Assembly: GCA_013399015.1 (NCBI GenBank)
Contig: VWZX01006564.1
Span: forward strand, 203,330 to 267,329
Source: Galbula dea
Taxonomy: Eukaryota; Chordata; Aves; Piciformes; Galbulidae
Length of the DNA: 64,000 nucleotides
Direction of reading: 5' to 3'
The position numbers and the translations under genes were made by a program. Of the stretch, positions 1-11,940 are shown one piece after another. The stretch's first letter is position 1; every line of letters begins with the position of its first letter. The notes under the pieces are model-generated. The model had not been told where the DNA came from. It ran no database searches and saw nothing but the letters and a program-made list of their open reading frames with translations.

Positions 1-2185
1 GAGTTTATTAGCAAAATTGACAATGTATTAAAAACCATTCCCATTGCAACCTGCAAGGCAGAAAATAATATCATAATAAGACAATCAATAAAGAATACTA
101 GGGTTTTTTTTAAATAATATTATATATTTCCATGGGTGAAAGATTACTTATGGACAATCAGCTGAGGATCATCTATCATTTAGTATATACTGCACAGGTA
201 GTAGATTGATTTGTTTAGTTGGTATTTTATTTTATTTTTGTCTGCTATTATGGTAATAAATGCTGCATAAAACATGTAACAATAATTGGTTGTTCTTTCA
301 TGTATTTTGGCTCACAATACTCTTAGAAGCATATCTTAAAAATGTGATCTGATGCCCAGGGAAGGTGTAAAAATTGAGACCAAAAAATATAAGAAAATGG
401 ACAGTCAAAGGCATATAGGCCAAGTCCCAGAAAATTGCTCAAACTAGGGAACCATCCTTCCTTTCTCATTAACTCAGAACAAGCTGGGGACATTTCCCCT
501 GGGAAAAATGTTAGTAGAAAATATTTCAATTATAATAAAAAAATGACTTGATAATCCTTTTGAGACAAATAGATATCTCTTGTTCTATCAATAATCTGTG
601 TGAATCTGAAATTCTGTCCACACACCTGCTGCTGTGTATCTGACTTCTATAAATCTGCTTCTTTAGATAAATGCTGACTGGAACCTCTGTTATTGTATTG
701 CTTCCCTTACTATCATTTATATCTCAATTTTTCCTGTAGAAGTATGTCTAAAAAAATCAGCTTGATTTACTTTGCAACTCTAAAAATAAGTAATGGCAGC
801 ATCTAAGGTATTAATAGATATGACCTAACAGTTAAATGCATCTCATACATTTAATAAACTATCTTAAGCACCTGCTAGGAATCTCAGAAAAATTAACCAC
901 TTATCTTGGACATTCTTAGGAGACACTACTTACATGTTATAGAAAACAAGGGAAATGTATTAGTATACAAAAAAAAAAGAGAAAGACTCAACTTCTCTAC
1001 TGCAACAGTCAGTAATTCCTGACCCAGTTCTGAGTCATAGGTAAAGTCTGAGCCAATGGTCAAGTACTTCCCAAAAGCAACAAGAAAAAACCCCACCTTT
1101 CTTATTATATATGAAATATTAAATGCCTCTAGTTATTTAATCACTGTTGCCCTCAGCAAGAAGGGCTCAGTCTGACTGCAGAGATTCAATAACAACTACC
1201 TCTGCACTGTTATCAGACCTGACAAAAACCCCTAGCAGTCATCAGCAAAAGAAAGCTAGCACATTTACTTGTCACTATTTACAGAGTGATAGTGGAAAAT
1301 GTCTCCTTTCCTTCCTGATTAATCCAGAGCTCTGAGTAAAGCATTTCCAGAGAAGAAATGATGTGTGCCCATTTCTTGCTCTTTTACTTCCCATTCACTG
1401 CCAACGATCACTGCAGCTCAGCACTGCCTAGGACCCAGAGGCACATGCTTTAAGCATGTGTGCACACTTTTCACACTCCGTTTTTACTGACATCTTGCTG
1501 CCTTCCCCCTCCCCCTTTTGTTCTTTGGCAGACTGGACAGAGCTTGAAAAGGTTTTGAGAGACTGAAAACTTGTTTGGCTCTCCTTTTCTGTTTTCTTTC
1601 AGTATTCATGACATGAGTGCTCAGGAAAGCTGTTAGAGCTTGGATTTCCTTCATCTCACATCCACAAGGGAGCCCTGAGTCTCTGTTCCAGTGCAGTTTG
1701 GCCTCTGAGTGGCTCCAATATCTAAAGCTTATAGGTCATCTACAAGGCATTTGCATCTGTAATAAGACTAGAAATTTGTGCAAGACCTCCTGATGGCTTT
1801 GATATAGGGAAATGCAAAAAAATCTGCATTTCTTGTATTGAAGAGCAGATGATTGACTGCAAAAACTACATAATTTGTGTGAATGAAAAATATTTTTATT
1901 TCAAATATCTAAGTTCATTGAATACTGCTGAAAAAAGACTACAGCTAGCAGTTAATTAAGAGTCTAATTTTAAAAATTCACTGACAAAGTATAAGGAGGA
2001 AAATATTCAGTATACAAAACTATTCCTGTAGTAACTCTACATTTACCTGTCTTCTCTGCACATATTTTCCCTGAGGCTTTGTCTCCCTTGGGCTTTTACT
2101 AGAAAGCCCTGCTGAAATTCTCCACTTAGCTTAAAGGAAACTCAGACCAGCTGAATAATTTCACATTTAGCACCAAAACCACATA
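1..2185. other. Noncoding AT-rich stretch
   Basis: No gene or repeat family is recognised. Open frames are short (up to about 68 codons) and resemble no known protein. The 1,370-1,760 part is less AT-rich than its surroundings and contains two strong plus-strand splice-acceptor matches (polypyrimidine runs ending in AG at 1,530-1,531 and near 1,602). No donor with an open frame follows either, so they are noted only. Confidence 0.6.
1442..1460. repeat. Short perfect palindrome (9-bp arms)
   Basis: Bases 1442-1450 (CACATGCTT) are the exact reverse complement of 1452-1460 (AAGCATGTG), with a single T between them. It could form a small cruciform or bind a dimeric protein. It stands alone, and a palindrome of this size is expected now and then by chance in 64 kb. 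Confidence 0.6.
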
Positions 2186-2625
2186 AATCACAGAACCACA
2201 GAATCACAGACTGTTAGGAGATAGAAGGGACCTTGAAAGATCATCTAGTCCAACCCCCTTGCCACAGCAGGATTCCCTACACCAGCTCACACAGAAGTGC
2301 GTCCAGATGGGTTTTGAATATCTCCAGAGAAGGAGACTCCAAAATCTCTCTGGGCAGTCTGTTCCAGTGCTCTGGCACCTCAACTGGGAAAAAATTTCTA
2401 CATGTATTCACACAGAACCTCCTATGCTTCAGCTTATAACCATTGCCTCTTGTCTTGTCACTGGGCTCCACCAGGAAGAGCCTGACCCCATCCTCCCAAC
2501 ACACACCCTTCACATATTTAAAAGCATAGATGAGGTCACCCCTTAGCCTCCTCTTCTCCAAGCTAAAGAGACCCAGCTCCCTCAGCTTTTCTTCATAAGG
2601 AAGATGTTCCACCCCCTTCATCAAT
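2186..2625 (-). mobile_element. CR1 LINE, 5'-truncated, minus strand
   Basis: The left end reads as the reverse complement of a CR1 3' tail: repeated CACAGAATC units, then the inverse of the conserved 'gatgatctttcaaggtccctt' region. Reading leftward from about 2,622, the minus strand encodes the C-terminal part of CR1 ORF2 (reverse-transcriptase polyprotein). Recognisable blocks are YEEKLRELGLFSLEKRRLRG, then RGNGYKLKHRRF, then HWNRLPREILESPSLEIFK. The frame is open across this part, so the copy is relatively little decayed. The frame runs on to 2,789, beyond visible CR1 similarity, and that extension is probably chance. The copy lacks the rest of ORF2 and the 5' end, as is usual for CR1. Confidence 0.92.
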
Positions 2626-5600
2626 AAATCTGACAATTTTTGTATTACTAGATTTTCTTCTCTGCATGTTACACTTTGGACTCCAAAGGTAGCTATTCCA
2701 AGGAAATTAAGTGGTACAGAATCACCAGCATAAGTGACTATGATCTCTTCTGACTTAAGATCCAACATATAGAGTAAATCTAGGACCATTCATGCTGGCA
2801 GATTTCTGTAATATTTGGTTCCCAAATATATAATAACATGGAATTGGATGTCTTACCAGTTAAGAAATTACATTTTTCTTATCAAAAGATGCTTCAACAC
2901 CATCTTTTTTTGTTCTTGATGGCCTGAAGTGAACCCTACCTTCTGGAGACATAAAAAAGATCACAAACTTTTGTCTCTCCATACATAATACAATTTTATT
3001 TCCCCTTATAGAAGTGAATATACTTTAAACCATTATATGTTTTGTTTATAAAGTTATTAATATGTTAACACATAGAAGTTAACAGTTATTTAACATGATA
3101 AAGCATTTTAGGTGTTACTACAAGAATATGATAACATGAAATCATATGGAAATAGCATTTTCAATATAATTTCTAATATCAATATAAACACAAGACTTTA
3201 CTAACAGAAGCAATGGTATTCCTTTATTTTTAGAGATAGAAGATGTAATATGTTAAGGTAGAATATTCTGGTATACTGCAAACATGTAAACTTGGTAAGA
3301 TTTGCATAGATCAAGTTAATTGAGGACATTCTTCACATATTGAATCTGTGAGAACAGATGCAGGTTAATCCCAGAGGTATGCAGAAAAGGGAAGAAGAAT
3401 ACATTATACAATCAAATATGATCTTCTTATTCATATGATTTATTATGTCTGTCTGCAAGTTCTCCTTTTCATTTTTATAGAATTCAGGTAGAAGAATAAA
3501 TATTATAAATTAGAATTTCATCCTGATTTCAGTATTTCCAATTATGTTTTAACCTGCAATGAGAACTCAAAAATTAAATATGAGTTTTTCTTTAAAGAAA
3601 AACAAGATATTTAGAAATGTCAGAACTTATTTCAGTATTTTCAATGGAAATTAACTCATTTTATATCATTGACTCAAAAGATTCCATTTCAGTTTGATGA
3701 AGTGATCTTATGCATAACTGTTTGACATGACTGGAGTCAATTCAACATTCATCTACACTTTCTTCCTAAGAAACAAACCTTCATGGGGTTATTCTTTAGC
3801 TGAAAACTTCAATATTTACATGTAATATTTATATAGACCATATAATTTAAATCATATTATTTAATTTAGAAATATGTATTGAACTATTTTGGGTATAAAG
3901 AAACTTAAACTGAGGATTGTAACAGTCTTGTCAACTTTATATTTATTGCCTATCCACTTCTATTATAGATATGTTCTGAAGCTATGGAACCTACTTGCAG
4001 TTATTCTGGCTTTTTTATGTTCAGTTTTTACTATCAACATTTATACAGAAAAAATTAAAAGTTGGAATCCTAGAGATTACTATTTTACATTTGATATTGG
4101 AAATGCTATCACATTTTCTTGTGAAGATGCAAAAAAATGCTTTAGTTAGTTTTTGTGGAATAAGAATCTGCTCCTCCTCAACTGCAAAGTAGTCTTATTC
4201 CTATAATAAGACCTATTCCTTGATAATTTTCATATCAAATATTTTAGTGCATCCTATGTTACAGAATGTCAAGATCTTTACAATTGCTTTTTTAGACTTT
4301 GGTTATAGTGTTCAGAAATGTCTGCCTGATTAATTTGGTGACTGTGTGTTATATTGAGTTTTGGAATCTTATTTTCAGCAATGATGGGAATACAGAGAAA
4401 CACAGAGTGGAAAAGCTGTTGAAATCACTGTTATTGTCATCATAATAGACAACTAACATTTAGAGTATGACAATAAAGTAGCTATAACATTTAAATGATG
4501 TGTATACCTTTACAAAGGCAACAATAAGGAGAGTTTGATAGAGAAACAGTAACTTACCTAACCATTCCAGGATAAAAGTAAATGATAATACCAAGTAAAT
4601 GAGAACATAAAAGTAGTTGACCAGGAAAATTAATTCTTTTCACTAAGTCTAAGAAACTATTTATGGACATGATAGTGATAGCAAGATCAGTCACTTTGTT
4701 CCATAAGCATGAAACAAACTGTGTCTATAAAATAAAATCTGATACAGCTATGCCTGATTTTCAGAATTGTTAAGGAGTCTATAGTCCTTACTTTAGAAAA
4801 ATACATGTTATTCTAAGCCTCAGCTTAGCTTCTGTGACTCCTATGCCATCATATTCTACTTTGATCAAATATTCTGATTCACATTTCAAAGATCAATATT
4901 CTCTGACAAGTATAATATGAGCAACTATGATTAAGCATAGAGAAGAGCTGTCATGACTTTGGATTGTTTGGGTGGGGTTGGGATGGAGCTTTGGATGTTG
5001 TTTGTTTTATTCTGTCTTGTTTTGTTTTTTTTCCACAGGTCTTCAGACTGTTTCTCATGGCAATAAAGGCATATACATTAAACTACATTTCTAGTTGATT
5101 GGTTAAGAGAATTCCATATGAATTTGAGTTGTAGGTAACCAGATGAAGTAGGTTTCACTGTGTTTTGCTTTACTTGTCCATCTAGTGAATCTTTTTCAAA
5201 TGTGGTTCTTTTTCCAAGCTTTCATAGATATGTAACAATACAATTTTATAGGCTATCTTCAGAACATATGTTTCTTATTCCAGTCACATGTAGTGCTTGA
5301 TCAACTGCCTACTTTCAAAAAACTAACAAAAATGCAGCAGAGAAGGTTTCAGTCTTGCCTCACCACAAAAAAACCCCCAGGTAATAGAACACATGGTTGT
5401 CATTCTGATAAAATTTTATCATAAATAAATGTCCACAGTACATAAATTCTCTGAATATGAAAAAAATAGAGATCAGTTGAAATATTAATTCATGGAAAAA
5501 CTGAGTATTTAGTACACATATTTTCTGGAATTATATTAACACAGAACATGACCAAATGCTGAATCTCAGCACTGCAAGAATGGGTTACTCTGTTTCATGT

Positions 5601-8600
5601 TACTCTGTTTCATGCCACAGTTTCATGACAGTCTTCCAGCATTATGTAAAATCAATTTATTATCCAAACAGCAATGCAAGTAGATAATAACAACCACAAC
5701 AAAAGACTAAGTGTGAAATCAGTGATCCAGGTAATATATCTGGGGGTGACAAATGGCTGATGAATGGCTTGTGGTTTACCAAGTCCTTCCACACCCTCCT
5801 GGCATCTAGTTATTAAATTTTTTAACTTACTTTGTTTAATGTCATTACCCCCTTTTAGAAATATGATCCCAGAAAATTCTTAGTGAACTGTGCAAAAAAC
5901 CATCAAGTGTAATTCTCAGAGGACTGCTTAAAACAAGGTAATAATTTTATCTACATTTTGAAATCACAAGGTCAGAAAACAGACCACTACAGAGTAATGT
6001 ATTATAATGAAAAGTCTCTCCCTTGGCAAAATATAACACATTCTTGTTTCCAATATTCTACTCATAATTTTTAAGACAGAAGACATCATTGCCACCTTCT
6101 TACTCCAGAAAGGAAATTAGCAGCAGTTTAAGCATATAATATTCAACCTTAATTCCACTAATGCATCTTAAGAACTCTGCCTACTCAAAACCTGTAATAC
6201 TTGAGCTTTATATACCCAAAAGTGTCCAGAAAACTCACTTAATATTCTTCATAATAATACAAATAACTCTAGTAGAACAGTTTTACTTCTTTCTGAACTC
6301 AGTTACAGTTGGAAACTGGCAACAACCTTTTAAAAATTGGAAGAGACTCACTCTACATATGTCTTTATCAGTATATCAACCAGCAAACTTGGCAGGTGTA
6401 AAGGTATTGGGCAGTTGGATCACTATGTCTCTCTCTTCTAGCTTATTTCTAATTGCAGTCTCTTCAGGCAATTGATTACAAAGGATTACATTATAACAAT
6501 AGTATTAAAAATAGATCAGTGGTACTACATCTCTCTTACTATATATGCAATAGAGAATATCCAAAAAGCAGAGAAATGCATAACACTGAAAATATGTATT
6601 TTCAGTATGGAAGTTACTGAAGCCTTCCATAGAGTTCAGACCATGAAGTGTATTTAGGTTTAATTTTAAAATAAACTGGCAGAATAATAAATAGCAAAAA
6701 AAAAATCTTGATTTTTTTTTATATATATATGAGATCATCAAAATTACTTTCTGTATTGCACCCTTCCATAATATAAACATTATCCCTGAAGGGAGGAATA
6801 AACTCTGAAATAAGTAAAGGTGAGTCTCTAGGGCCTAGCAGTCTGATTCAGAAAAGCAGAATGAAAATGAAACCAAATACACATAATTACAGATGGAAGG
6901 AAAGATAGAGAGGCACACAATGATAAAAGTTTAGGTGTGTATTCTCTCACATTCTTGTGATTCACTTCAAAAGCTCACTTAGATTTAAACTAAAATACTG
7001 ACATAAACATTCCCATTACGCAGCAAAGAAAAAATATACTGTATAGTGAACTCTGAGAGAAGTTCTTGAATTCCAGAACTTGCTTATACATTTTATTCAC
7101 TGATTACTTGATATAAAATGTGTAAAAACTTCTACACTGTACATGTAACACCATATTTAGACTATGTTCCAGTAATTATTCCCTAATTTCTAGAGGTCAC
7201 TGAGAATCAAAATTTTTGTATATTAATTTCTTGGTAAATTTTCATAGAGATCCATTAATCAAAGTTTTTACATGATTTAAACAAAAAAAATATAGCTTTT
7301 ATTCAAGCATGTGTGCTTTTGAGTCTGAGTTACCACTTTTCCAGCTGTTTTGTAGCATTAATTACAGTTAGAAATTGCAATCTTTGAGAAAGTAATACTA
7401 TGCTGTTGTCAGGGTTATACTTATGTACATGTACATTGACTGGGGAAGTCTTGGTTAGAACTATACCATAAGATCCTCTAAGAACTTAGAGATGAAAATG
7501 ATTCCTACTTGCAAAAAGAGCCAATAGATACTCATTCTATGAGCATCTGAAGAATTGGATGCATCAATGCAGGTGCTGCTGGATCACTCCTCCACTGCTT
7601 TCTAAAACTTATCTATGAAAAAGTTCCTTCTCTCTTGGAGTCACAAATATTTCATGTTATAATGTGTATCAGTGTAATTTGTATTAATAACAAAGTAGCT
7701 GAAGAGTACTCTCAACAATTAAGTGGTTAGAAGCATTAAATTAGTTGAGAAAGGATTCAAACCATGCAAACACAAAGGATAATTCTTTAACAAGAATGAG
7801 ACTGAACAAAATCTACCAGCTCAATGAATGACCTTTCAGAGAATCAGGCTCTAGGCCAATTTTAATACCTATAATCAATAACAATTTCACAAAACATTTT
7901 TATTTATTAAGACTTTTCCCCCCAAAAATGTAGTTTATAAACTGTTCATATCCAGAAGTATCATGCAATATACCTTCCCTTTTCTGATAACTTCCACACC
8001 CTGTTATTTAGGGTAATAACAGACCACATATGTAACAAACAATTATTTTGCTGATCATAAAAGTGTACTTTGCAGTGCAATTAATCCTCTGTAAAAAGAA
8101 GTTCTTTTAAAAACCTGTGATTACAGCCTTTTTAGAAACACTTCCCTTCAGTTTTCTACATTCTGTTAATCCTATCTATCTGAATCTCACTGTGCAATTT
8201 TCCTGCTTATCAGAAAAGATGCCTAATGCATTGTGATTAGTTCATTGGATGGATATTTATAATTTACATTTTATGAAAGAGATTTATGCTGTTCTAAACA
8301 GTTATCTTCTTTATTATATTTCCAGAATACACTAATAACATAGGAGAGAGAGAGTGTATTTATTCTTATCACCAAATAAAAGCATCACATTGGTTTATGC
8401 AATGTGATAGAGTGCAGCCTTAAGCAGAAGTAAGTAAACCAGTCAAAAATGGAGGAAAATAGACAAGCAAAAGCCTGACAAAAAAATCTACATGATGGAT
8501 AGGTTTGTATAGACTGCTGAAGTACACAAGAAATTCTGTTCTAGTTGAAATCACATGTTCTTTTCAGCCTTGTGTATAGAACTTGCCATGGCATTTATGC

Positions 8601-11600
8601 AAGGGTCTTTATTCTCTTTCTGAAAAAAAACAGGCCCCTGGCTTCTTCCACTCAACAAAGCTAAGCAATAGGGTTCTTCCTCTATATGACTTATAAAAAT
8701 ATTTTCTTAACTTTACAGGTGTTAAATGTGCACATTCCATGGCTGGGAGAAAAAAAGAAAATTAGGAAGATCCTTGAAAAAAATATTTCTGGCCTTTTAT
8801 GACATAAAAGTCTAAGCAAGTACCAAAGCTTCTAACTGGCAGATTTCATTTCATCATCTGTGCAGTGGATTAGTTTTCAATATTTCTGACTGGTTCCAAA
8901 ACCTATGGATCTGTATTCCCATTTTGCTCAGTTGATTAGATTTTGGTATGTCTGTACAACAGAGCAAAAATAAAACTGGAGTTTAATGGAGTAAGTTCCA
9001 TATTCTCTGCTTTTCTTGTTTGATTTTCTATCCTTTCTTATTTTTAAAAAAGTATTATTTTCAGTCTAATATTCACACTCCCAAAGCCCATTTTCTTTAT
9101 TAACCTGAAAATTATCTCTCCAAAAGAAATAAAAGAAAGGGGAAAAAAAAGAGATGCCATTGTAAAATATTTCACTTCTAAGTTCAGAAGTAAACAAAAA
9201 GCCAGCAGCTAAAGTGCAGGTGTAATTCTGCTGCAAACAATTAACTTGTTTTCCAGTTTATTTCTCAAAACTTTCCTCCAAAGATTCTCACCTAAATTTG
9301 CTTACTCAACACTATTTGGGGAATAATTTTAATGGGAGGAAATCTGTTTCATTGATTGTAGTCCCAGTAGATACATATATTGTGATGTTCCTTTTCAATC
9401 ACATTGCTTGGGAGAAGCTAATGTGTCTTGAATGCTCTGTGACAAACTGAGTGTCCCCTTAAGACAATTCAGGAATAAAAGCTACAGAATCATTCCAAGG
9501 TGATATTTATAGCTTTTGGTCCCTAAAATTCACTCACAGAGAAGTATGGTGTGGCATGGAGTATGTCTGAAGGTAACCACTGAAATAAACAGTTTAATAT
9601 TTTCCCATTAAGAATAAAATGATACTGGGAATAAAGAACATTATCCTTCATCTTTACTCACTGTGCATTCTAATTTCCACTTCCCACAATTGTTTGGGAT
9701 CCTATGAACAGCCATGTTGCTCAAGGTACTTGAAATATTTGTGTAACCACAAAACCTTGGGATAAAGCTGTCTCCTTGGTTTGAAATGTTGAAGCAAATG
9801 TAATGTTTAGTTATCTCCATTTGAGTATATTGAAGACAGAAAATATAACTGAGTTTCTGAAAAAAACCCCAGTATCACAAGTGGAAGACTGTGGAATAAA
9901 CTTGCTATAGAAGCAATATCATTTTGGAGGATTTTAACTATGCTGGAGTAAAGTTTGGTTAATATACAATACAGAGTAAATTTGACTGTTAGAATTTTGA
10001 TCAAATGTGTGCTCTGGCACATTGTGATAACAGGGAAAGAGGCATCTGTCACACTTGACTACACATTTCTTTTCTTTTATGATGTGAAGCTTCCCTATAT
10101 ACACACTCCTAAAATATTTATACATTTCCTAATACACCAGATACATGGTTTCAGTTTTTTGGTACATCAAAAGACAAAGTAGCAGGACATATTGTCCAGA
10201 CTAACTCCATTTAGTAAAATGATGTGCAGTGATTGTAGAACATGCTATTCATTCAAGCATATTAATAAGCACAGGCAGAAAAATGGGAGCAAAAATTGGG
10301 TATGTTGTGATGCTATAAGGGTGAAATATAAAAGAAGTTGTTAACCACAGACTTTAGAACTCCCAGAGATGGAAACCATCACTGCTCCACTGCCTTTCCA
10401 GGGAAAGGCAAAACACATAGGAAATACTTGCTACATAACTAATCTGGAAATTACCCTAATGACTGAAGGGGATAGATGACCTTTCAAAAGGTGAGTTTAT
10501 TCACAAATATATAAAAATGATCAGCACCTTAATGAAAATAAACTATCTGAAGAATATTTTAGTTGTAGATGTAGATTTATATGCAGAAACTGCTTATACA
10601 CTACAATCTATATTTCATGTCCAGTTCTTCTGTAGATTAAGTTATGTTGACCATGTAAGAAAGTCTACAACTTGATGTCAATTTGCTGCCACATTTTAGG
10701 AATAAATAATTATTTTGGCACTCATGGAAAAAGGAAGGCAAGGAAAGGGAATCAAAAGGGCAGGGTGAGGGTGGGAAGGGAAAAGATTTAATTTTCTTAT
10801 TGAACCATCACAAACTCTTTCAAGAAAAAAAAAACAACTGACAGAGAGACTACAGTTTTCAAGGAACTTCTTTTTAGAAACTGAGAAACAGAGCTACACA
10901 AGAAGAGCAATAACACATTTCCAGTGGCCACCTACTTGAAAAAGAAGTGTCAGAATGAGAAAAACTAACATAGGTGGAAGGCAGTTTTACATTGAAAAAA
11001 CATTGAAAGAATGCAAAGAAGAATTGAAAAGAAAAACTAAGAAAGAGGTACTGAGATAAAAAAAGATGATTCAATGTTCTGTTTTTAAACTTTCCCCACT
11101 TGAGTTACTGCCAAATTTTAGATAATTTAGGTCATCATTTTCAGATCTATTTACAAATTGCATGATCTAGTAAGTAAAAAAGCAAAAGACTGACATTATA
11201 AAGGAAAATTCAGAATATTTATAAATGAAGTCATTATCTTCCTCCATAGGAAATATTTAGAAAGAGTTTCTGGAAACACATGAAAACAAACAACCAGGGA
11301 AAGGCATCAAATAATTAGAAAAATGAAGTGATTTAATCTTTCAGAATTAGAGGATGACACAGTCCCTCTAAAATGAATGCATTTAAAGTAATGGATGAAG
11401 GTTTGTTCTTGAATACCAAAATAATGCAACAATACAAGCAGAGTTGTCCATTACTCTCTTCAGCTGGTTCCATCATGATTGTTCAACTAATGAGCCAAAA
11501 AGAGTAACCATTGTCAATTAACCAAATCGAGGTGAAAATCTTTAAACTTCCCTGTTAATTATCATCTGTTCAAGTGTGAGATTTGATTTTATTGCTTTTA

Positions 11601-11654
11601 GGTTGTTCAACAATGAATGAGTCAAACCTCTGATCTCCTGTATGTACACATATT
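2626..11654. other. Noncoding AT-rich stretch of about 9 kb
   Basis: No gene, RNA gene or repeat family is recognised. Open frames such as 3,889-4,149 (86 codons) and 6,161-6,475 (104 codons, counted from a non-ATG start) have hydrophobic, AT-driven composition and no known motif. A 15-bp unit (TTACTCTGTTTCATG) is tandemly duplicated near 5,584-5,613. Donor-like sites occur at 6,820 and 10,491, but the only acceptor-bounded segment before the latter (about 10,400-10,490) contains stops in all three frames. The part at 8,030-8,290 looks less degenerate than its surroundings (see findings). Confidence 0.6.
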
Positions 11655-11940
11655 CACAGAATCACAGAATCATTATGGTTGGAAAGGACCCTCAAGATCA
11701 TCTAGTCCAACCGATAGCCCTACACTACTCTTACCCTTAATGCATCCCCTGAAGAAACACATCCATCCTCTTCTTAAAAAACTTCCAGGGATGGTGACTC
11801 CACCACCTCCCTGGGCAGCCTATTCCAATATCTAACCACTCTTTCAGTAAAGAAATTCTTCCTAATATCTAATCTAAACCTACCCTGGCTCAGCTTAAGC
11901 CCATTCCCTCTAGTCCAGTCACTAGTCACAAGGGAGAAGA
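11655..11940 (-). mobile_element. CR1 LINE 3' fragment, minus strand
   Basis: It opens with inverted CR1 tail repeats (CACAGAATCACAGAATC) followed by the inverse of the CR1 3' UTR and the ORF2 end. Recognisable stretches include 'ctagtccaacc', 'ccaccacctccctgggcagc' and 'agtaaagaaattcttcct'. The latter two correspond to the HWNRLPREVVE and RKKFFTERV coding regions read on the minus strand. It stops at about 11,940, where CR1 would normally continue, so the copy is 5'-truncated at roughly 285 bp. It belongs to the same subfamily as the copy at 27,758, with which it shares long near-identical runs. Confidence 0.9.

Noticed and set aside
3889..4149. An 86-codon frame with membrane-like hydrophobic stretches
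   Set aside because: AT-rich DNA produces F/L/I/Y-rich frames by chance; there is no motif, no splice support and no signal beyond composition.
10400..10490. An exon-like segment ending at AAAAG|GTGAGTTT
   Set aside because: Stops are present in every frame, so it is not an internal coding exon.
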